DNA of 64,000 bases from CAZHVS01 sp964536015 (GCA_964536015.1 CAZHVS010000004.1:143089-207088), one strand, 5' to 3'; shown: positions 1 to 8,849, numbered from the stretch's first letter. Numbers and translations are program-made. The notes: generated by a model from the letters alone, not told the origin.

Positions 1-2614
1 CACTACTTAATGAATTTGCATTCAAAACAATTGAATGAATACCAGCTTCTTTCTGTTCATTTACAAGTGTTGATATTTCATTTCCAAGTATGTCATAAAT
101 TTTAAGAGTAACTTTTCCTGCAACAGGAATAGCATAATTGATTTTTGTGCTTGGATTAAATGGATTAGGATAATTTTGTTCAAGCGAATAATATCCTGGT
201 TTTTGAACATCTACTTGAACTTCACCAGAATAGCTGAATTTACCATCATAATCAATTTGTTTTATTCGATATGTATAACTTCCAACTTTGATATTTCTAT
301 CTATAAAATTGTAATTATGAGTTTCAGTAGAAGTACCTGAACCAGCCACCTGTCCAATTTTAATGAATGTTCCATCTTCATCTTTTCTTTCAACTTCAAA
401 TCCGGCATTGTTTTTCTCTGTTGCTGTTGACCAGTTCAAACGAACATTCCCATTTTCAGAAACAGCATTGAAAGAGGAAAATTCTACAGGAACAACGAGT
501 AAGAATGTCATCATTATATTCGGTCTAGTTGCTGCTGTATTTGTAGAAGTCAATGTGCAACCAGTTCCATTATCCATATGATAATGTCGGTTCATTGTTC
601 CAGTTGTAGTAGAAGAATTTACTGTTGTATTAGAAGTATAAGAAGTATTATCAAAACAAATTTCAATTAATAAATTGGAAGTTCCGTCCCATGTAAAAGG
701 CGTTTGCAAATCGATTGTCTGCCAGCCTGTGCCCGGAACAGAATAAGTCCCTGAATAAACGGTAGTCAATCCTGATTCCCATGCTGTAATTGAAGTAAGA
801 GTAGTCTGTTTCATTTTAATGTTGAATCCATTTAACAATTGCGGAGCGGCTGAAACAATATTAAATGCAATTTGTGAAATATTACCAGCAGCACCGCCAC
901 CATTAATGATTTCACTTGCTGTATATAACATCTGAGTTCTTGAATCATGATAATAACTATAGAAAGGCCAGCCTACTACTGTTTCTCCTGTTCCTATTGT
1001 TGAAAAAGTTACAAGTCCACCACCAACAAAAATGTTAATATTTTTTGAATAGACAACAACAGTATCATCTACTTTAATTTTTAATGTTGTAGGAATATAA
1101 TAATTTCCCGGACAAGCATCAGCTATGATAAAACTAAAAGTCGTACTATCAGAAGTTCTTGTATTCAAAGAAGGTCTTGATACAATTTGTACAGGAATGT
1201 TTACATTATTATCTGCTGAGGTCCATTCAACTTTTATATTTGAAGCGTTACTAAGTCCTTTGTTTCTGAATACAACTTTGAATGTACCTGTATCTCCCTG
1301 CATATAATTTGATTTATTCAACACATTTTTTTTAGAAGCGACATAAGGTCCCGTAACCATTGTCATAAAAATATTCATAAACATACAATTTTTTGCATAT
1401 GGAATAATCTCAGCCTGCGTTGCATAAAAACCCGAAGTACCTACTTCAGGAGTCATACCAAAAATATGATTTGGATGACCGGTAGTATCATTACTATAAA
1501 CCCAATCGAGGTCACCACCACGAACATAATAACCAACTGTCTGATATGGAGTACCGAATGTGTAACCGTTATTTGCGACAATCTCAGCACCAAATTCATT
1601 AAAGATGGCATCATCCGGTGTTGGCGTTGGATCGCACCAAGCATAGGGTTTAATAAGGTAATTACCGTAAGTATGATAGTCGAGGGTTGCTTTAAAATTC
1701 CTGGAGTTCACAAAGTTTTTGAAATTATTTGTTTCAGCTTCACAAAATGGAGCAGTGCCACGGTATGTATCAGATGAAGGATCGGTTGAAGAACCACCGT
1801 TCGAAGAATTCCAGAAATTATAAGTTCCAAAATTTCTGTTTGGATCAACGCCTATTGAACTTCCCTGTGGAGATCTTGTTTTTCTCCACAAACCACCACC
1901 GTTCGGATTGGTTGTCTGGTTATATACATATCCATCAGGGTTAATGATCGGAGTAAAATAAATTTCCCTATTATTCAGAATATACGTAGCTTCAGGATTA
2001 ATATTATAATTTTCAAGCAACCAGTATAAATAATAAAATACATTCATCATTCCCATCGGTTCACGTGCATGAGTAACTCCATTAAACCAGATCTCAGGTC
2101 TACCTGTTGGTAAATCGGGATTTTTTGTAACTCTTATTGTCCACATTGGTCGTCCCTCATATGAGTTGCCGATAGAGAATTTTGTAGAAACAAAATCAGG
2201 ATATTCAAGTCGCATTGAATCCAGCTTAGCAGCAGCTTCAGAATATGTCATATGTCCACCCATCGAACCATAAATGCTGTGGATTATATTATAATCGAGT
2301 CGTTCTTTTTCGCCATCAATTAATTTATTTTGAGATTGTCTTTCCTCGTAATATGAATCCCAATCATCAATCTTGATGGTATAAGGTACTCCTGATTGCT
2401 GGAGCATTTTTATTTCAGTTTCAGATAACCATGTTTCAAAATATTCTCCAGGTTTTCTTATTCCGCCATCAAAAAAAAGTCCGGCATTATTAATTCGTTC
2501 AAAGTCAATTGCATTAACAGCAAAAATTCTAACCAAAGAATATTTTTCTAAATTCTGACTTAATAATAAAGAAGTTGAAATAAAGAAAAATATAATAAAT
2601 AATCTTTTCATCAT
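1..2614 (-). CDS. Secreted M14 zinc carboxypeptidase with T9SS sorting domain (C-terminus cut by window edge)
   Basis: The reading frame is open from ATG 2614 to the left edge, giving about 871 visible residues. Residues 1-20 form a signal peptide. The M14 metallocarboxypeptidase domain (about 90-400) shows the zinc ligands His182 and Glu185 (motif THAREP), His314 (motif DYHTYG) and catalytic Glu390 (TPEVGTSG). Next come a CARDB-like segment, a jelly-roll-like segment, an FnIII-like module (from about 708) and the start of a T9SS sorting domain (NYPNPFNPSTKI near 815). The protein should be exported, sorted by the Por machinery and remove C-terminal residues from peptides or proteins outside the cell. 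An in-frame ATG at 2611 is an alternative start. A TAnnTTTG box lies 30 bases upstream. Family assignment is firm; substrate is unknown. Only the last residues of the sorting domain are missing. Confidence 0.93.
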   Translation of the reverse strand, partial: MMKRLFIIFFFISTSLLLSQNLEKYSLVRIFAVNAIDFERINNAGLFFDGGIRKPGEYFETWLSETEIKMLQQSGVPYTIKIDDWDSYYEERQSQNKLIDGEKERLDYNIIHSIYGSMGGHMTYSEAAAKLDSMRLEYPDFVSTKFSIGNSYEGRPMWTIRVTKNPDLPTGRPEIWFNGVTHAREPMGMMNVFYYLYWLLENYNINPEATYILNNREIYFTPIINPDGYVYNQTTNPNGGGLWRKTRSPQGSSIGVDPNRNFGTYNFWNSSNGGSSTDPSSDTYRGTAPFCEAETNNFKNFVNSRNFKATLDYHTYGNYLIKPYAWCDPTPTPDDAIFNEFGAEIVANNGYTFGTPYQTVGYYVRGGDLDWVYSNDTTGHPNHIFGMTPEVGTSGFYATQAEIIPYAKNCMFMNIFMTMVTGPYVASKKNVLNKSNYMQGDTGTFKVVFRNKGLSNASNIKVEWTSADNNVNIPVQIVSRPSLNTRTSDSTTFSFIIADACPGNYYIPTTLKIKVDDTVVVYSKNINIFVGGGLVTFSTIGTGETVVGWPFYSYYHDSRTQMLYTASEIINGGGAAGNISQIAFNIVSAAPQLLNGFNIKMKQTTLTSITAWESGLTTVYSGTYSVPGTGWQTIDLQTPFTWDGTSNLLIEICFDNTSYTSNTTVNSSTTTGTMNRHYHMDNGTGCTLTSTNTAATRPNIMMTFLLVVPVEFSSFNAVSENGNVRLNWSTATEKNNAGFEVERKDEDGTFIKIGQVAGSGTSTETHNYNFIDRNIKVGSYTYRIKQIDYDGKFSYSGEVQVDVQKPGYYSLEQNYPNPFNPSTKINYAIPVAGKVTLKIYDILGNEISTLVNEQKEAGIHSIVLNANSLSS

Positions 2615-2644
2615 TTACCTTAGATAATTTGTTTTTTTCGAAAA

Positions 2645-2652
2645 CAAAATTA
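2645..2652 (-). promoter_or_regulatory. Bacteroidetes-type -7 box (TAATTTTG) before the M14 carboxypeptidase
   Basis: TAATTTTG on the minus strand matches TAnnTTTG, the -7 consensus of the Bacteroidetes primary sigma factor. It lies 30 bases before the start codon. No convincing -33 TTTG was seen, so this is inferred from the recurrent pattern in the window. Confidence 0.5.
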
Positions 2653-2794
2653 GACTATTTTTTTTAAATATCATTTAAGATTAAAAATATTTTTTCAAAA
2701 GGGATCAAATTGTTAAGAAGTTTTCTTACAATAAACCAAGAAAAAGAAAATTTTGTAAAAGTTAATATTTATTGACTAAAGAAACCCTTTTCAG

Positions 2795-2802
2795 TATATT
2801 TG
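2795..2802 (+). promoter_or_regulatory. Bacteroidetes-type -7 box (TATATTTG) before prs
   Basis: TATATTTG matches TAnnTTTG. An ATTG at 2771-2774 lies about 20 bases upstream in the position of a -33 element. Transcription would start near 2808-2810, which leaves a leader of about 30 bases before ATG 2839 and argues against a TTG start at 2800 inside the promoter. Confidence 0.6.
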
Positions 2803-2838
2803 TTGACAATTTTTAAAAGATTCTTTATTCCCTTGCTT

Positions 2839-3783
2839 ATGGAGAATAATCTCAAAATATTTTCAGGTAGTTCAAACCGTCTTTTAGCCGAAAAGATAGC
2901 CAAGTATATCGGGCTTCCTCTTGGTTCATTGGAATCTAAAAGATTTAGTGATGGTGAGATTTGGGTTAAATTCGGCGAGAATATTCGCGGAAGAGATGTA
3001 ATTATTATTCAATCTACAAATCCTCCGGCTGAGAACATTTTAGAATTGCTCCTTCTGGTAGATGCAGCCAGAAGAGCTTCTGCTAAAAGAATTACTGCAG
3101 TAATTCCATATTTTGGTTATGCAAGACAAGATAGAAAAGATCAACCTCGTGTTTCAATTACTGCAAAGTTATTAGCAAATCTAATTACCAGTGCAGGAAC
3201 AGACAGAGTTATTACAATGGATTTGCATGCATCACAAATTCAGGGCTTCTTTGATATTCCGTTGGATCACTTGTATGGTTCATCAATTTTTGTAAATCAA
3301 TTTGCTGATTTAACAGAAAACCTTGTTGTGGTTTCTCCTGATGTTGGTGGAATAAAAGTAGCAAGAGCTTATGCAAAAAAATTGAATGCGAGTCTTGTGG
3401 TTATTGATAAACGGAGACCAAAGCAGAATCTTGCAGAAGTTGTGCAGATTATTGGTGATGTTGATGGAAAAAATGTTTTATTGGTTGATGACCTGATTGA
3501 TACTGCCGGTACTTTTGTTGGAGCAATAAACGCTCTTAAACAAAAAGGAGCTAAGGATATCTATGGGGCTGTAACCCATCCATTGTTATCAGGTCCGGCT
3601 ATTGAAAGAATAAATAATTCGGAACTTAAAAAATTATTTGTTTCAGATACAATTCCTCTTGATGAAAAGCATGTGTCAGAAAAAATAATTCAAATAACTT
3701 CATCAGAAATTATTGGTGAAGCAATAATAAGAGCGTATAAGAACGAATCAATCAGTTCTTTGTTCGATGTAGATAAAGGTTAA
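2839..3783 (+). CDS. prs: Ribose-phosphate pyrophosphokinase (PRPP synthetase)
   Basis: It converts ribose 5-phosphate and ATP to PRPP for nucleotide, histidine and tryptophan synthesis in the cytoplasm. The 314-residue product has the usual family length. Visible landmarks are the N-terminal KIFSGSSN start, the PYFGYARQDRK ATP-binding region, the catalytic flexible-loop KRRPK segment and the PRPP-binding loop VDDLIDTAGT. ATG 2839 was chosen because family members start just before this KIFSG motif and because the frame upstream of it (TTG 2800) overlaps a promoter box. rplY follows after 20 bases and is probably co-transcribed. Confidence 0.97.
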   Translation: MENNLKIFSGSSNRLLAEKIAKYIGLPLGSLESKRFSDGEIWVKFGENIRGRDVIIIQSTNPPAENILELLLLVDAARRASAKRITAVIPYFGYARQDRKDQPRVSITAKLLANLITSAGTDRVITMDLHASQIQGFFDIPLDHLYGSSIFVNQFADLTENLVVVSPDVGGIKVARAYAKKLNASLVVIDKRRPKQNLAEVVQIIGDVDGKNVLLVDDLIDTAGTFVGAINALKQKGAKDIYGAVTHPLLSGPAIERINNSELKKLFVSDTIPLDEKHVSEKIIQITSSEIIGEAIIRAYKNESISSLFDVDKG

Positions 3784-3803
3784 ATTAGACATTAGGAGAC
3801 ATT

Positions 3804-4448
3804 ATGAAAAAAGTAGAATTAAAAGCAAATGTTAGGAAAGATTTACATAAATCTTACAAAACAAATTTACGAAATAGCGGTAGAGTACCCGGAGTATTAT
3901 ATGCAAAAGGAACTGAAACGATTTCTATTGATGTAGCAGAAAATGCTATTAATCCATTGGTTTTCACCTCAGATACACATATAATCAATTTACAATTAGA
4001 TGATCAAACCGTTAAGGAATGTATCTTAAAAGATGTTCAGTTTGATCCTGTAACTGACAGAGTTATTCATTTTGATTTACAGGGAATTATTGAAGGACAA
4101 AAAATTGATATCGAAGTTCCAATAGTTTATACTGGCAGTGCTATAGGTGTAAAAGAAGGTGGATTGCTTCAGGAATTCCTGCACAAGCTGCATATCAAAT
4201 GCTTCCCATCTGATATTCCAGAACACTTTGAAATAGATGTAACAAATCTTAAAATCGGCACCAGTATTCACGTATCCGACTTGAGTTATGAAAACATCGA
4301 ATTGCTTAATCAACCTGATTCTGTTGTCGTTTCTGTCGTCGTTCCAAGGACAATGAAAGAAACTGAACTAGTTCCTGGAACCGAAGAAAAAGTTGAACCT
4401 GAAGTTATTGCTAAAGGTAAAGAAAAAGCAGAGGGTTCTGAAGATTAA
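3804..4448 (+). CDS. rplY: 50S ribosomal protein bL25, long CTC/TL5 form
   Basis: It binds 5S rRNA in the large subunit. The 214-residue product is the two-domain CTC/TL5 version: an N-terminal 5S-binding domain (1-95, with RNSGRVPGVLYAKG) and a beta-rich C-terminal domain (about 96-185, with VPIVYTGSAIGVKEGG), followed by an acidic, Lys/Glu-rich tail. AGGAG lies 8 bases before the ATG. It sits between prs and pth, an arrangement common in many bacteria, and the next start codon follows its stop after two bases, which suggests translational coupling. Confidence 0.96.
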   Translation: MKKVELKANVRKDLHKSYKTNLRNSGRVPGVLYAKGTETISIDVAENAINPLVFTSDTHIINLQLDDQTVKECILKDVQFDPVTDRVIHFDLQGIIEGQKIDIEVPIVYTGSAIGVKEGGLLQEFLHKLHIKCFPSDIPEHFEIDVTNLKIGTSIHVSDLSYENIELLNQPDSVVVSVVVPRTMKETELVPGTEEKVEPEVIAKGKEKAEGSED

Positions 4449-4450
4449 TT

Positions 4451-5044
4451 TTGAAAGCAATAGTCGGAATTGGCAACCCAGGTAAAAAATACCTAAATAC
4501 AAAACATAATACCGGGTTTAATTTTATAGACTTTCTAATAGAATCCAATAAATTGTTACTTACAAAATCTAAAAAAGACTTTTTTGTTGCAAAGGGAGAC
4601 CTAGATGGTGTCCCTTTTCTTTTAGTTAAACCAATGACCTATGTTAACTTAAGCGGTGTTGCAGTTAAAATAATTTCTGAAGAATATCAGATTGAGCCTA
4701 AAGATATCTTAATAATTATTGATGATATTAATTTACCTTTTGGAGAAATTCGAATCAGAAAATGCGGTGGAGATGGAGGTCATAACGGACTTTCTTCAAT
4801 TATTTATTACCTTGAGACTGATCAGTTTCCCAGACTAAGGATAGGAATTGGTAAAGATTTTGAAAATGGACAAATGGCAGATTATGTCTTAAGTAAATTT
4901 TCAAGCGATGAATTGATTATACTGAGGAAAATTTTTGAATACTGTAAAAACTTAACAAATCAATTTATATTGAAAGAATACAATGGCATGCTGGATTTCT
5001 TTAGCAAAAATCCTCTAAACTTAATTTCAACGAACAAAGAATGA
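4451..5044 (+). CDS. pth: Peptidyl-tRNA hydrolase
   Basis: It recycles tRNA by hydrolysing the ester bond of peptidyl-tRNA released from stalled ribosomes. The 197-residue length is typical. The N-terminal GIGNPG motif, Asn9, catalytic His19 (TKHNTGF), the KPMTYVNLSG segment, the DDINLPFG loop with the catalytic-base-supporting Asp and the GGHNGL motif are all present. TTG 4451 is the only start that gives a complete N-terminus and it lies two bases after the rplY stop, so reinitiation is likely. The C-terminus is slightly extended. Confidence 0.97.
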   Translation: MKAIVGIGNPGKKYLNTKHNTGFNFIDFLIESNKLLLTKSKKDFFVAKGDLDGVPFLLVKPMTYVNLSGVAVKIISEEYQIEPKDILIIIDDINLPFGEIRIRKCGGDGGHNGLSSIIYYLETDQFPRLRIGIGKDFENGQMADYVLSKFSSDELIILRKIFEYCKNLTNQFILKEYNGMLDFFSKNPLNLISTNKE

Positions 5045-5125
5045 TAGAATTTAGTTGGAAGATATTGCTATTTTTCCATAAATTTGCACTGCTTTTATAA
5101 AAATTAAATAATTAACATATTTATT

Positions 5126-5175
5126 CACCCTACTCTCACCAAGGTGAGGGTCAAATGTCCAAAGGGAGGTAACCT
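5126..5175 (+). promoter_or_regulatory. Hairpin leader before rpsF, candidate S6:S18 autoregulatory site
   Basis: Just upstream of rpsF, CTCAC (5135-5139) pairs with GTGAG (5144-5148), and ACC (5127-5129) with GGT (5149-5151), leaving a five-base 5' bulge CTACT. It is followed by a strong GGGAGG ribosome site before ATG 5176. rpsF-rpsR operons in many phyla carry a leader bound by the S6:S18 pair. The CCG bulge of the described motif is not visible here, so the link is only an inference from position. Confidence 0.35.
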
Positions 5176-5595
5176 ATGAGACAAGGCAACTACGAAAGTG
5201 CGGTAGTTATTAATGCCACACTTGAAGATGCTCAAATTGACACTTTAATTGAAAAATACAAATCCAGTATCCTACAAAACGGCGGGATAATAACCGAAAC
5301 CGAAAACTGGGGAAGAAAAAGATTAGCTTATATGATTCAAAAACATAAGATTGGCTATTATGTTTTCTTCCGTTATGTCGCTCCAACAGATGCAGTTTCA
5401 AAAATAGAAAGAGTCTTTAAGTTAGACGAAAACATTATTCGTTTTCTAACAATTAAATTAGATAAAAGAGCTCTTGCTTATTATGAAAAACATAAAACGG
5501 TTAATCCTGAATTTCAGGATGAAATTACACTTCATGATGTTCCCGAACTTCATGAAGTTGATTCAGAAATTGCCGAAACTGAAGATAGCGAATAA
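5176..5595 (+). CDS. rpsF: 30S ribosomal protein bS6
   Basis: It is a small-subunit protein that pairs with S18 on the platform. The 139-residue product contains the ferredoxin-like S6 fold (about 5-100; GGIITETENWGRKRLAYMI and FFRYVA segments) plus an acidic C-terminal extension of about 40 residues rich in Glu and Asp. GGGAGG precedes the ATG. It opens the rpsF-ssb-rpsR-rplI cluster, whose gene order is standard in bacteria. Confidence 0.96.
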   Translation: MRQGNYESAVVINATLEDAQIDTLIEKYKSSILQNGGIITETENWGRKRLAYMIQKHKIGYYVFFRYVAPTDAVSKIERVFKLDENIIRFLTIKLDKRALAYYEKHKTVNPEFQDEITLHDVPELHEVDSEIAETEDSE

Positions 5596-5607
5596 AAGAG
5601 AAATTCA

Positions 5608-6102
5608 ATGTCCAAATTGAAAATGCCTGAAATTAATTGTGTAATGATTGCAGGAAATCTTACAAGAGATCCTTTTTTCAGAACTACTGTTAACAACACT
5701 CCTGTAGTTAATTTTACAATTGCATCTAACCGCAAATTTAAAGACAGCACAAACCAATGGCAGGAAGATGTCTGCTATGTTGGAATAGTTGCCTGGAATA
5801 AACTTGCTGAAAGTTGCAGGAACAGATTAAAGAAGGGTTCAGCTGTACTTGTTGAAGGTGAGCTTCAGAACAAGAGCTGGAAAACAGATGACGGCATTGG
5901 AAAAAGCGTTATTGAGGTTAAAGCAAAGAGAGTTCAGTTCCTTAATAAAAATCCTAAAAATCCAAGTGAAACGGAAAACGAAGAACAGGATGTTTTTATT
6001 GATGATGAATTGAATAACGGATATGTAGAAGATTCCTTCAATAAATTTTTGACACAGGAGGAATCTCAGTTAATTAAAAACAATTTTGAAAATAAAAATT
6101 AG
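5608..6102 (+). CDS. ssb: Single-stranded DNA-binding protein
   Basis: It binds single-stranded DNA during replication and repair. Residues about 6-112 form an OB fold with the typical NCVMIAGNLTRDP start, aromatic and basic DNA-contact positions and the CYVGIVAWNKLAE and GSAVLVEGEL segments. The position between rpsF and rpsR is canonical. Oddly, the C-terminus (ending NNFENKN) lacks the conserved acidic tip (DDDIPF type) that recruits partner proteins, although a short acidic stretch (DVFIDDEL) occurs near residue 132. Confidence 0.93.
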   Translation: MSKLKMPEINCVMIAGNLTRDPFFRTTVNNTPVVNFTIASNRKFKDSTNQWQEDVCYVGIVAWNKLAESCRNRLKKGSAVLVEGELQNKSWKTDDGIGKSVIEVKAKRVQFLNKNPKNPSETENEEQDVFIDDELNNGYVEDSFNKFLTQEESQLIKNNFENKN

Positions 6103-6113
6103 AAGAGAAAATT

Positions 6114-6332
6114 ATGAAGAACAAAAAAGTATGTAGATTTACTGAAACCGGAGTTACCTATATCGATTTTAAAGATATTAAAATCCTGCAAAGATATATT
6201 TCTGAACAAGGTAAAATTATTCCGAAAAGAATTACCGGAACAACCGCAGCGTATCACAGAGAATTGACAACTGCAATTAAAAGAGCACGTCATCTCGCTT
6301 TATTACCATATGTTTCAGATACTGTAAGATAA
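6114..6332 (+). CDS. rpsR: 30S ribosomal protein bS18
   Basis: It is a small-subunit platform protein that binds next to S6. The 72-residue product carries the family core: a YIDFKDIKILQRYISEQGKI segment (split here for description), KRITGT, and the final basic helix KRARHLALLPY. It starts 11 bases after ssb and ends 12 bases before rplI, so the four genes form one operon. Confidence 0.96.
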   Translation: MKNKKVCRFTETGVTYIDFKDIKILQRYISEQGKIIPKRITGTTAAYHRELTTAIKRARHLALLPYVSDTVR

Positions 6333-6344
6333 CAGGAGGAAAAG

Positions 6345-6788
6345 ATGAAAGTTATATTAAGACAAAACATAGATAAACTTGGTCAAATTGGTGACGTTGT
6401 TGAAGTCAAAAATGGTTATGCATTAAACTACTTAATTCCTCGCAAATACGCTTATGCTGCGTTAAAGGGAAATATCGCCGCTCTTGAAGAAGAGAAAAAA
6501 GCTTTAGACAGAAAGAGAATGAAAGAAATAAAAGACGCTGAAAAAATTGCTGCGGAACTTGATAAAGTATCTGTTACAATTCCAGTGCAGGTTGGTGAAG
6601 AAGACAAAATCTTTGGAACAGTAACAACACAGATGATAGCTGATGCTCTTAAAGAAAAAGGACATGAAGTAGACAAGAGAAAAATTGAACTTGAAGAACA
6701 GATTAAATCTCTCGGTATTTATTCTGTTAGCATTAAACTTCATCATAGTGTTAGTGCTAAAGTAAAAGTCTGGGTAGTACGCGAATAG
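6345..6788 (+). CDS. rplI: 50S ribosomal protein bL9
   Basis: It binds 23S rRNA and projects from the L1 side of the large subunit. The 147-residue product has the N-terminal RNA-binding domain (signature GDVVEVKNGYALNYLIPRK), the long connecting helix (about 42-75) and the C-terminal domain. AGGAGG precedes the ATG. It is the last gene of the rpsF operon and is followed by a strong terminator. Confidence 0.97.
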   Translation: MKVILRQNIDKLGQIGDVVEVKNGYALNYLIPRKYAYAALKGNIAALEEEKKALDRKRMKEIKDAEKIAAELDKVSVTIPVQVGEEDKIFGTVTTQMIADALKEKGHEVDKRKIELEEQIKSLGIYSVSIKLHHSVSAKVKVWVVRE

Positions 6789-6810
6789 TAAAACCAAAAA
6801 GTATAAATTA

Positions 6811-6843
6811 AAAGAGCGAAGATTCTTCTTCGCTCTTTTTTTT
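6811..6843 (+). terminator. Rho-independent terminator after rplI, probably bidirectional
   Basis: A perfect 12-base stem (6811-6822 with 6827-6838) and TTCT loop is followed by a T run. The left flank is A-rich, so the same hairpin can also stop the converging gene that ends at 6846. Confidence 0.92.
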
Positions 6844-6845
6844 GA

Positions 6846-7637
6846 TTATCTTACAAATCTCCACCAATCAAAATATTTTTTTTCCATCTCTTCTACATCA
6901 GGCATACGATAAAAAAGCATTTCATCATTAGCCACAAACCAGAAACCATGTCTTATCAATGTATAAGATGCTTCAAGTAAAGTAGAACTTAGATTAATCG
7001 TTTTAGTCTTTTTCTCCGGTAAATTTTTCAATTCCAGTAAATAATCATACAAACGTGCAGGGTTACATTCTGGAATTGGTGAATACATTAATTCCCTGTT
7101 CTTATTTGTACTTAAGAATTCATTTACATTAAATTCGTATTGTGTAAAACAAATCTTAGGACAACCTTTGGAATGTGTCTCACCTGTAATATATTTTCCA
7201 AAATGTCTCTGTTCTAAAGTGGAAGCTACAAGATTTGTTAAAGGAGCAATTTCCTGATAAATTCTTACAAGCCCGGGTTCATTTTTTGCGGTATAAGGTT
7301 CTTGTTTTATTTCAAGTGCTTTACCATTGGCTGTAACAAGATAAAGCGATTTAAAAAACTTAAAATCTATATGCTCCAGCACCCTGTATGAACTTATGAA
7401 TTTCGTTTTTTTAGGACTGCCATCAGGATGAAGTACTGTTTGTTGAAGATATTTATCTATATTAAAGTAATCGTTTCGAAAATTAATGTCTATTTCTACA
7501 AATATTACTTTGCCTTTAAAGTGTTTGGCACTTCCAATTGTAAAATGCTCGGCAAACCTGTGAGGTTCTAACTGCGATGAAATTAAAGCATTAATTGGAA
7601 ATACAATCATATAAAGATGATGTTGATATTCTGCCAT
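6846..7637 (-). CDS. Unrecognised cytoplasmic protein, 263 residues
   Basis: I do not recognise this family. There is no signal peptide or membrane segment. The sequence is rich in aromatic residues and histidine, has a mixed alpha/beta look, contains two central cysteines (SKGCPKICF, near 160) and ends in a Trp-rich stretch (YFDWWRFVR). The ATG is preceded by GGAG at good spacing. Base and codon use match the neighbours, so transfer is not suggested. It is transcribed alone, convergent with rplI. The name can only be hypothetical protein. Confidence 0.75.
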   Translation of the reverse strand: MAEYQHHLYMIVFPINALISSQLEPHRFAEHFTIGSAKHFKGKVIFVEIDINFRNDYFNIDKYLQQTVLHPDGSPKKTKFISSYRVLEHIDFKFFKSLYLVTANGKALEIKQEPYTAKNEPGLVRIYQEIAPLTNLVASTLEQRHFGKYITGETHSKGCPKICFTQYEFNVNEFLSTNKNRELMYSPIPECNPARLYDYLLELKNLPEKKTKTINLSSTLLEASYTLIRHGFWFVANDEMLFYRMPDVEEMEKKYFDWWRFVR

Positions 7638-7782
7638 ATATTCTCCAGTATTAGTTTATTCAAGAATTGAAATTATCAGATGAACATTGCCCTTCTAAAA
7701 GACTATTAAAATATTTCTTTCATCTGCAAACGAAAATTACAAACTCGGTTTAATCTATACAAGCAAGTAAAATTCACATTTA

Positions 7783-8814
7783 TTAATTAAAAAAATCATG
7801 AATTATTTCTTTAATTCTCTCCATTTCACAAGCCATAATTATATGTCCACATTCATTATCAAGTATGACAAATTTACAATTTAATAAACTTGCAAACTCC
7901 ATAGCGGGTGTATAGTTAACCGTGTGATCCTGTTTATTAACGATAATCAACATTTGGGATTTAACTTTTTGAACTGCATTCTGCAGCTTTCCATTAAAAC
8001 TATTTCTTATATCGTGCTTCAACATAGCGCGTATCTGGTAATCTTTATCTTCAAGAGTAAAAATTTTACTTGGAGGAGAATTATAAGATGATAAATATTC
8101 ATCAAATTTTTCTCTTGGTGTTTTTTGATTTCTGTACTGCGGACTGTAAGCAAGTATTTGAGTTGCTAAACTCAACTGTCGGTTTATTTCGATTTCAGAA
8201 ACATTATACTTATATCCGACTTTTATCAATTCGTGTTGGTAATTCCATAATAGCAAATCATATGAAGTTGGATATGGTGAACCAACATACGGTAATATTT
8301 TGGAAATGAAACCCGGATAAGAAACAGCCCATTCGAATAATTGCATTCCTCCCATTGAACCTCCGATCGCTCCATAAATATTTTTATAGCCAAAATATTC
8401 TGTAAGAACTCTATAATGAGCATTTACAATATCTTTAATTGAAAATTCGGGAAACAAATTCCCTTTTTGCTTATCAGAGTTTGAAGGCGAAGACGAAATT
8501 CCATTTCCCAGAGCATCAAGAGCTATTATAAAAAATTTATTTGTATTGAGAAGAAAATTTTTTGCAATAATCTTAATTATATCTTCAGATGAACCACCAT
8601 GCCAGGTAGGATATATAATTACATTTGATTTCTCTTCATTTAATTTGCCAATTGTTTGATATCCAATTTTGCAATCAAGTATTTTTTGCCCGTTTTCTAA
8701 AAGAAAGTCTCCTATCTCTGCGTATTGTTGAATACTTTGTGCAAAGCTGAATACACTGAAGAGTATTACCAAAATAAACAGATAATAAATATTAAATTTT
8801 TTCTTTTCTAACAT
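7783..8814 (-). CDS. Secreted alpha/beta hydrolase of the homoserine O-acetyltransferase (MetX) superfamily
   Basis: Residues 1-25 form a signal peptide ending in FSFAQ. The rest is an alpha/beta hydrolase resembling MetX: nucleophile Ser153 in GGSMGG, acid Asp296 (NKQDHT) and His324 (ECGH) complete the triad. Real MetX acylates homoserine in the cytoplasm, so an exported copy standing outside a methionine operon is more likely a hydrolase or acyltransferase acting in the periplasm. A TAnnTTTG box lies 35 bases upstream, just after the preceding operon's terminator. The family is clear; the substrate is unknown. Confidence 0.85.
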   Translation of the reverse strand: MLEKKKFNIYYLFILVILFSVFSFAQSIQQYAEIGDFLLENGQKILDCKIGYQTIGKLNEEKSNVIIYPTWHGGSSEDIIKIIAKNFLLNTNKFFIIALDALGNGISSSPSNSDKQKGNLFPEFSIKDIVNAHYRVLTEYFGYKNIYGAIGGSMGGMQLFEWAVSYPGFISKILPYVGSPYPTSYDLLLWNYQHELIKVGYKYNVSEIEINRQLSLATQILAYSPQYRNQKTPREKFDEYLSSYNSPPSKIFTLEDKDYQIRAMLKHDIRNSFNGKLQNAVQKVKSQMLIIVNKQDHTVNYTPAMEFASLLNCKFVILDNECGHIIMACEMERIKEIIHDFFN

Positions 8815-8849
8815 TTAGTCTTTCTTCCTAAAAAATTTATTTTCAAAAA

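Noticed and set aside
1453..1777. Short reading frames on both strands inside the M14 carboxypeptidase gene
   Set aside because: They are shadows of the coding frame on the minus strand and have no plausible composition.
2800..2838. TTG upstream start that would extend prs by 13 residues
   Set aside because: It overlaps the TATATTTG promoter box, and the family starts just before KIFSG at ATG 2839.
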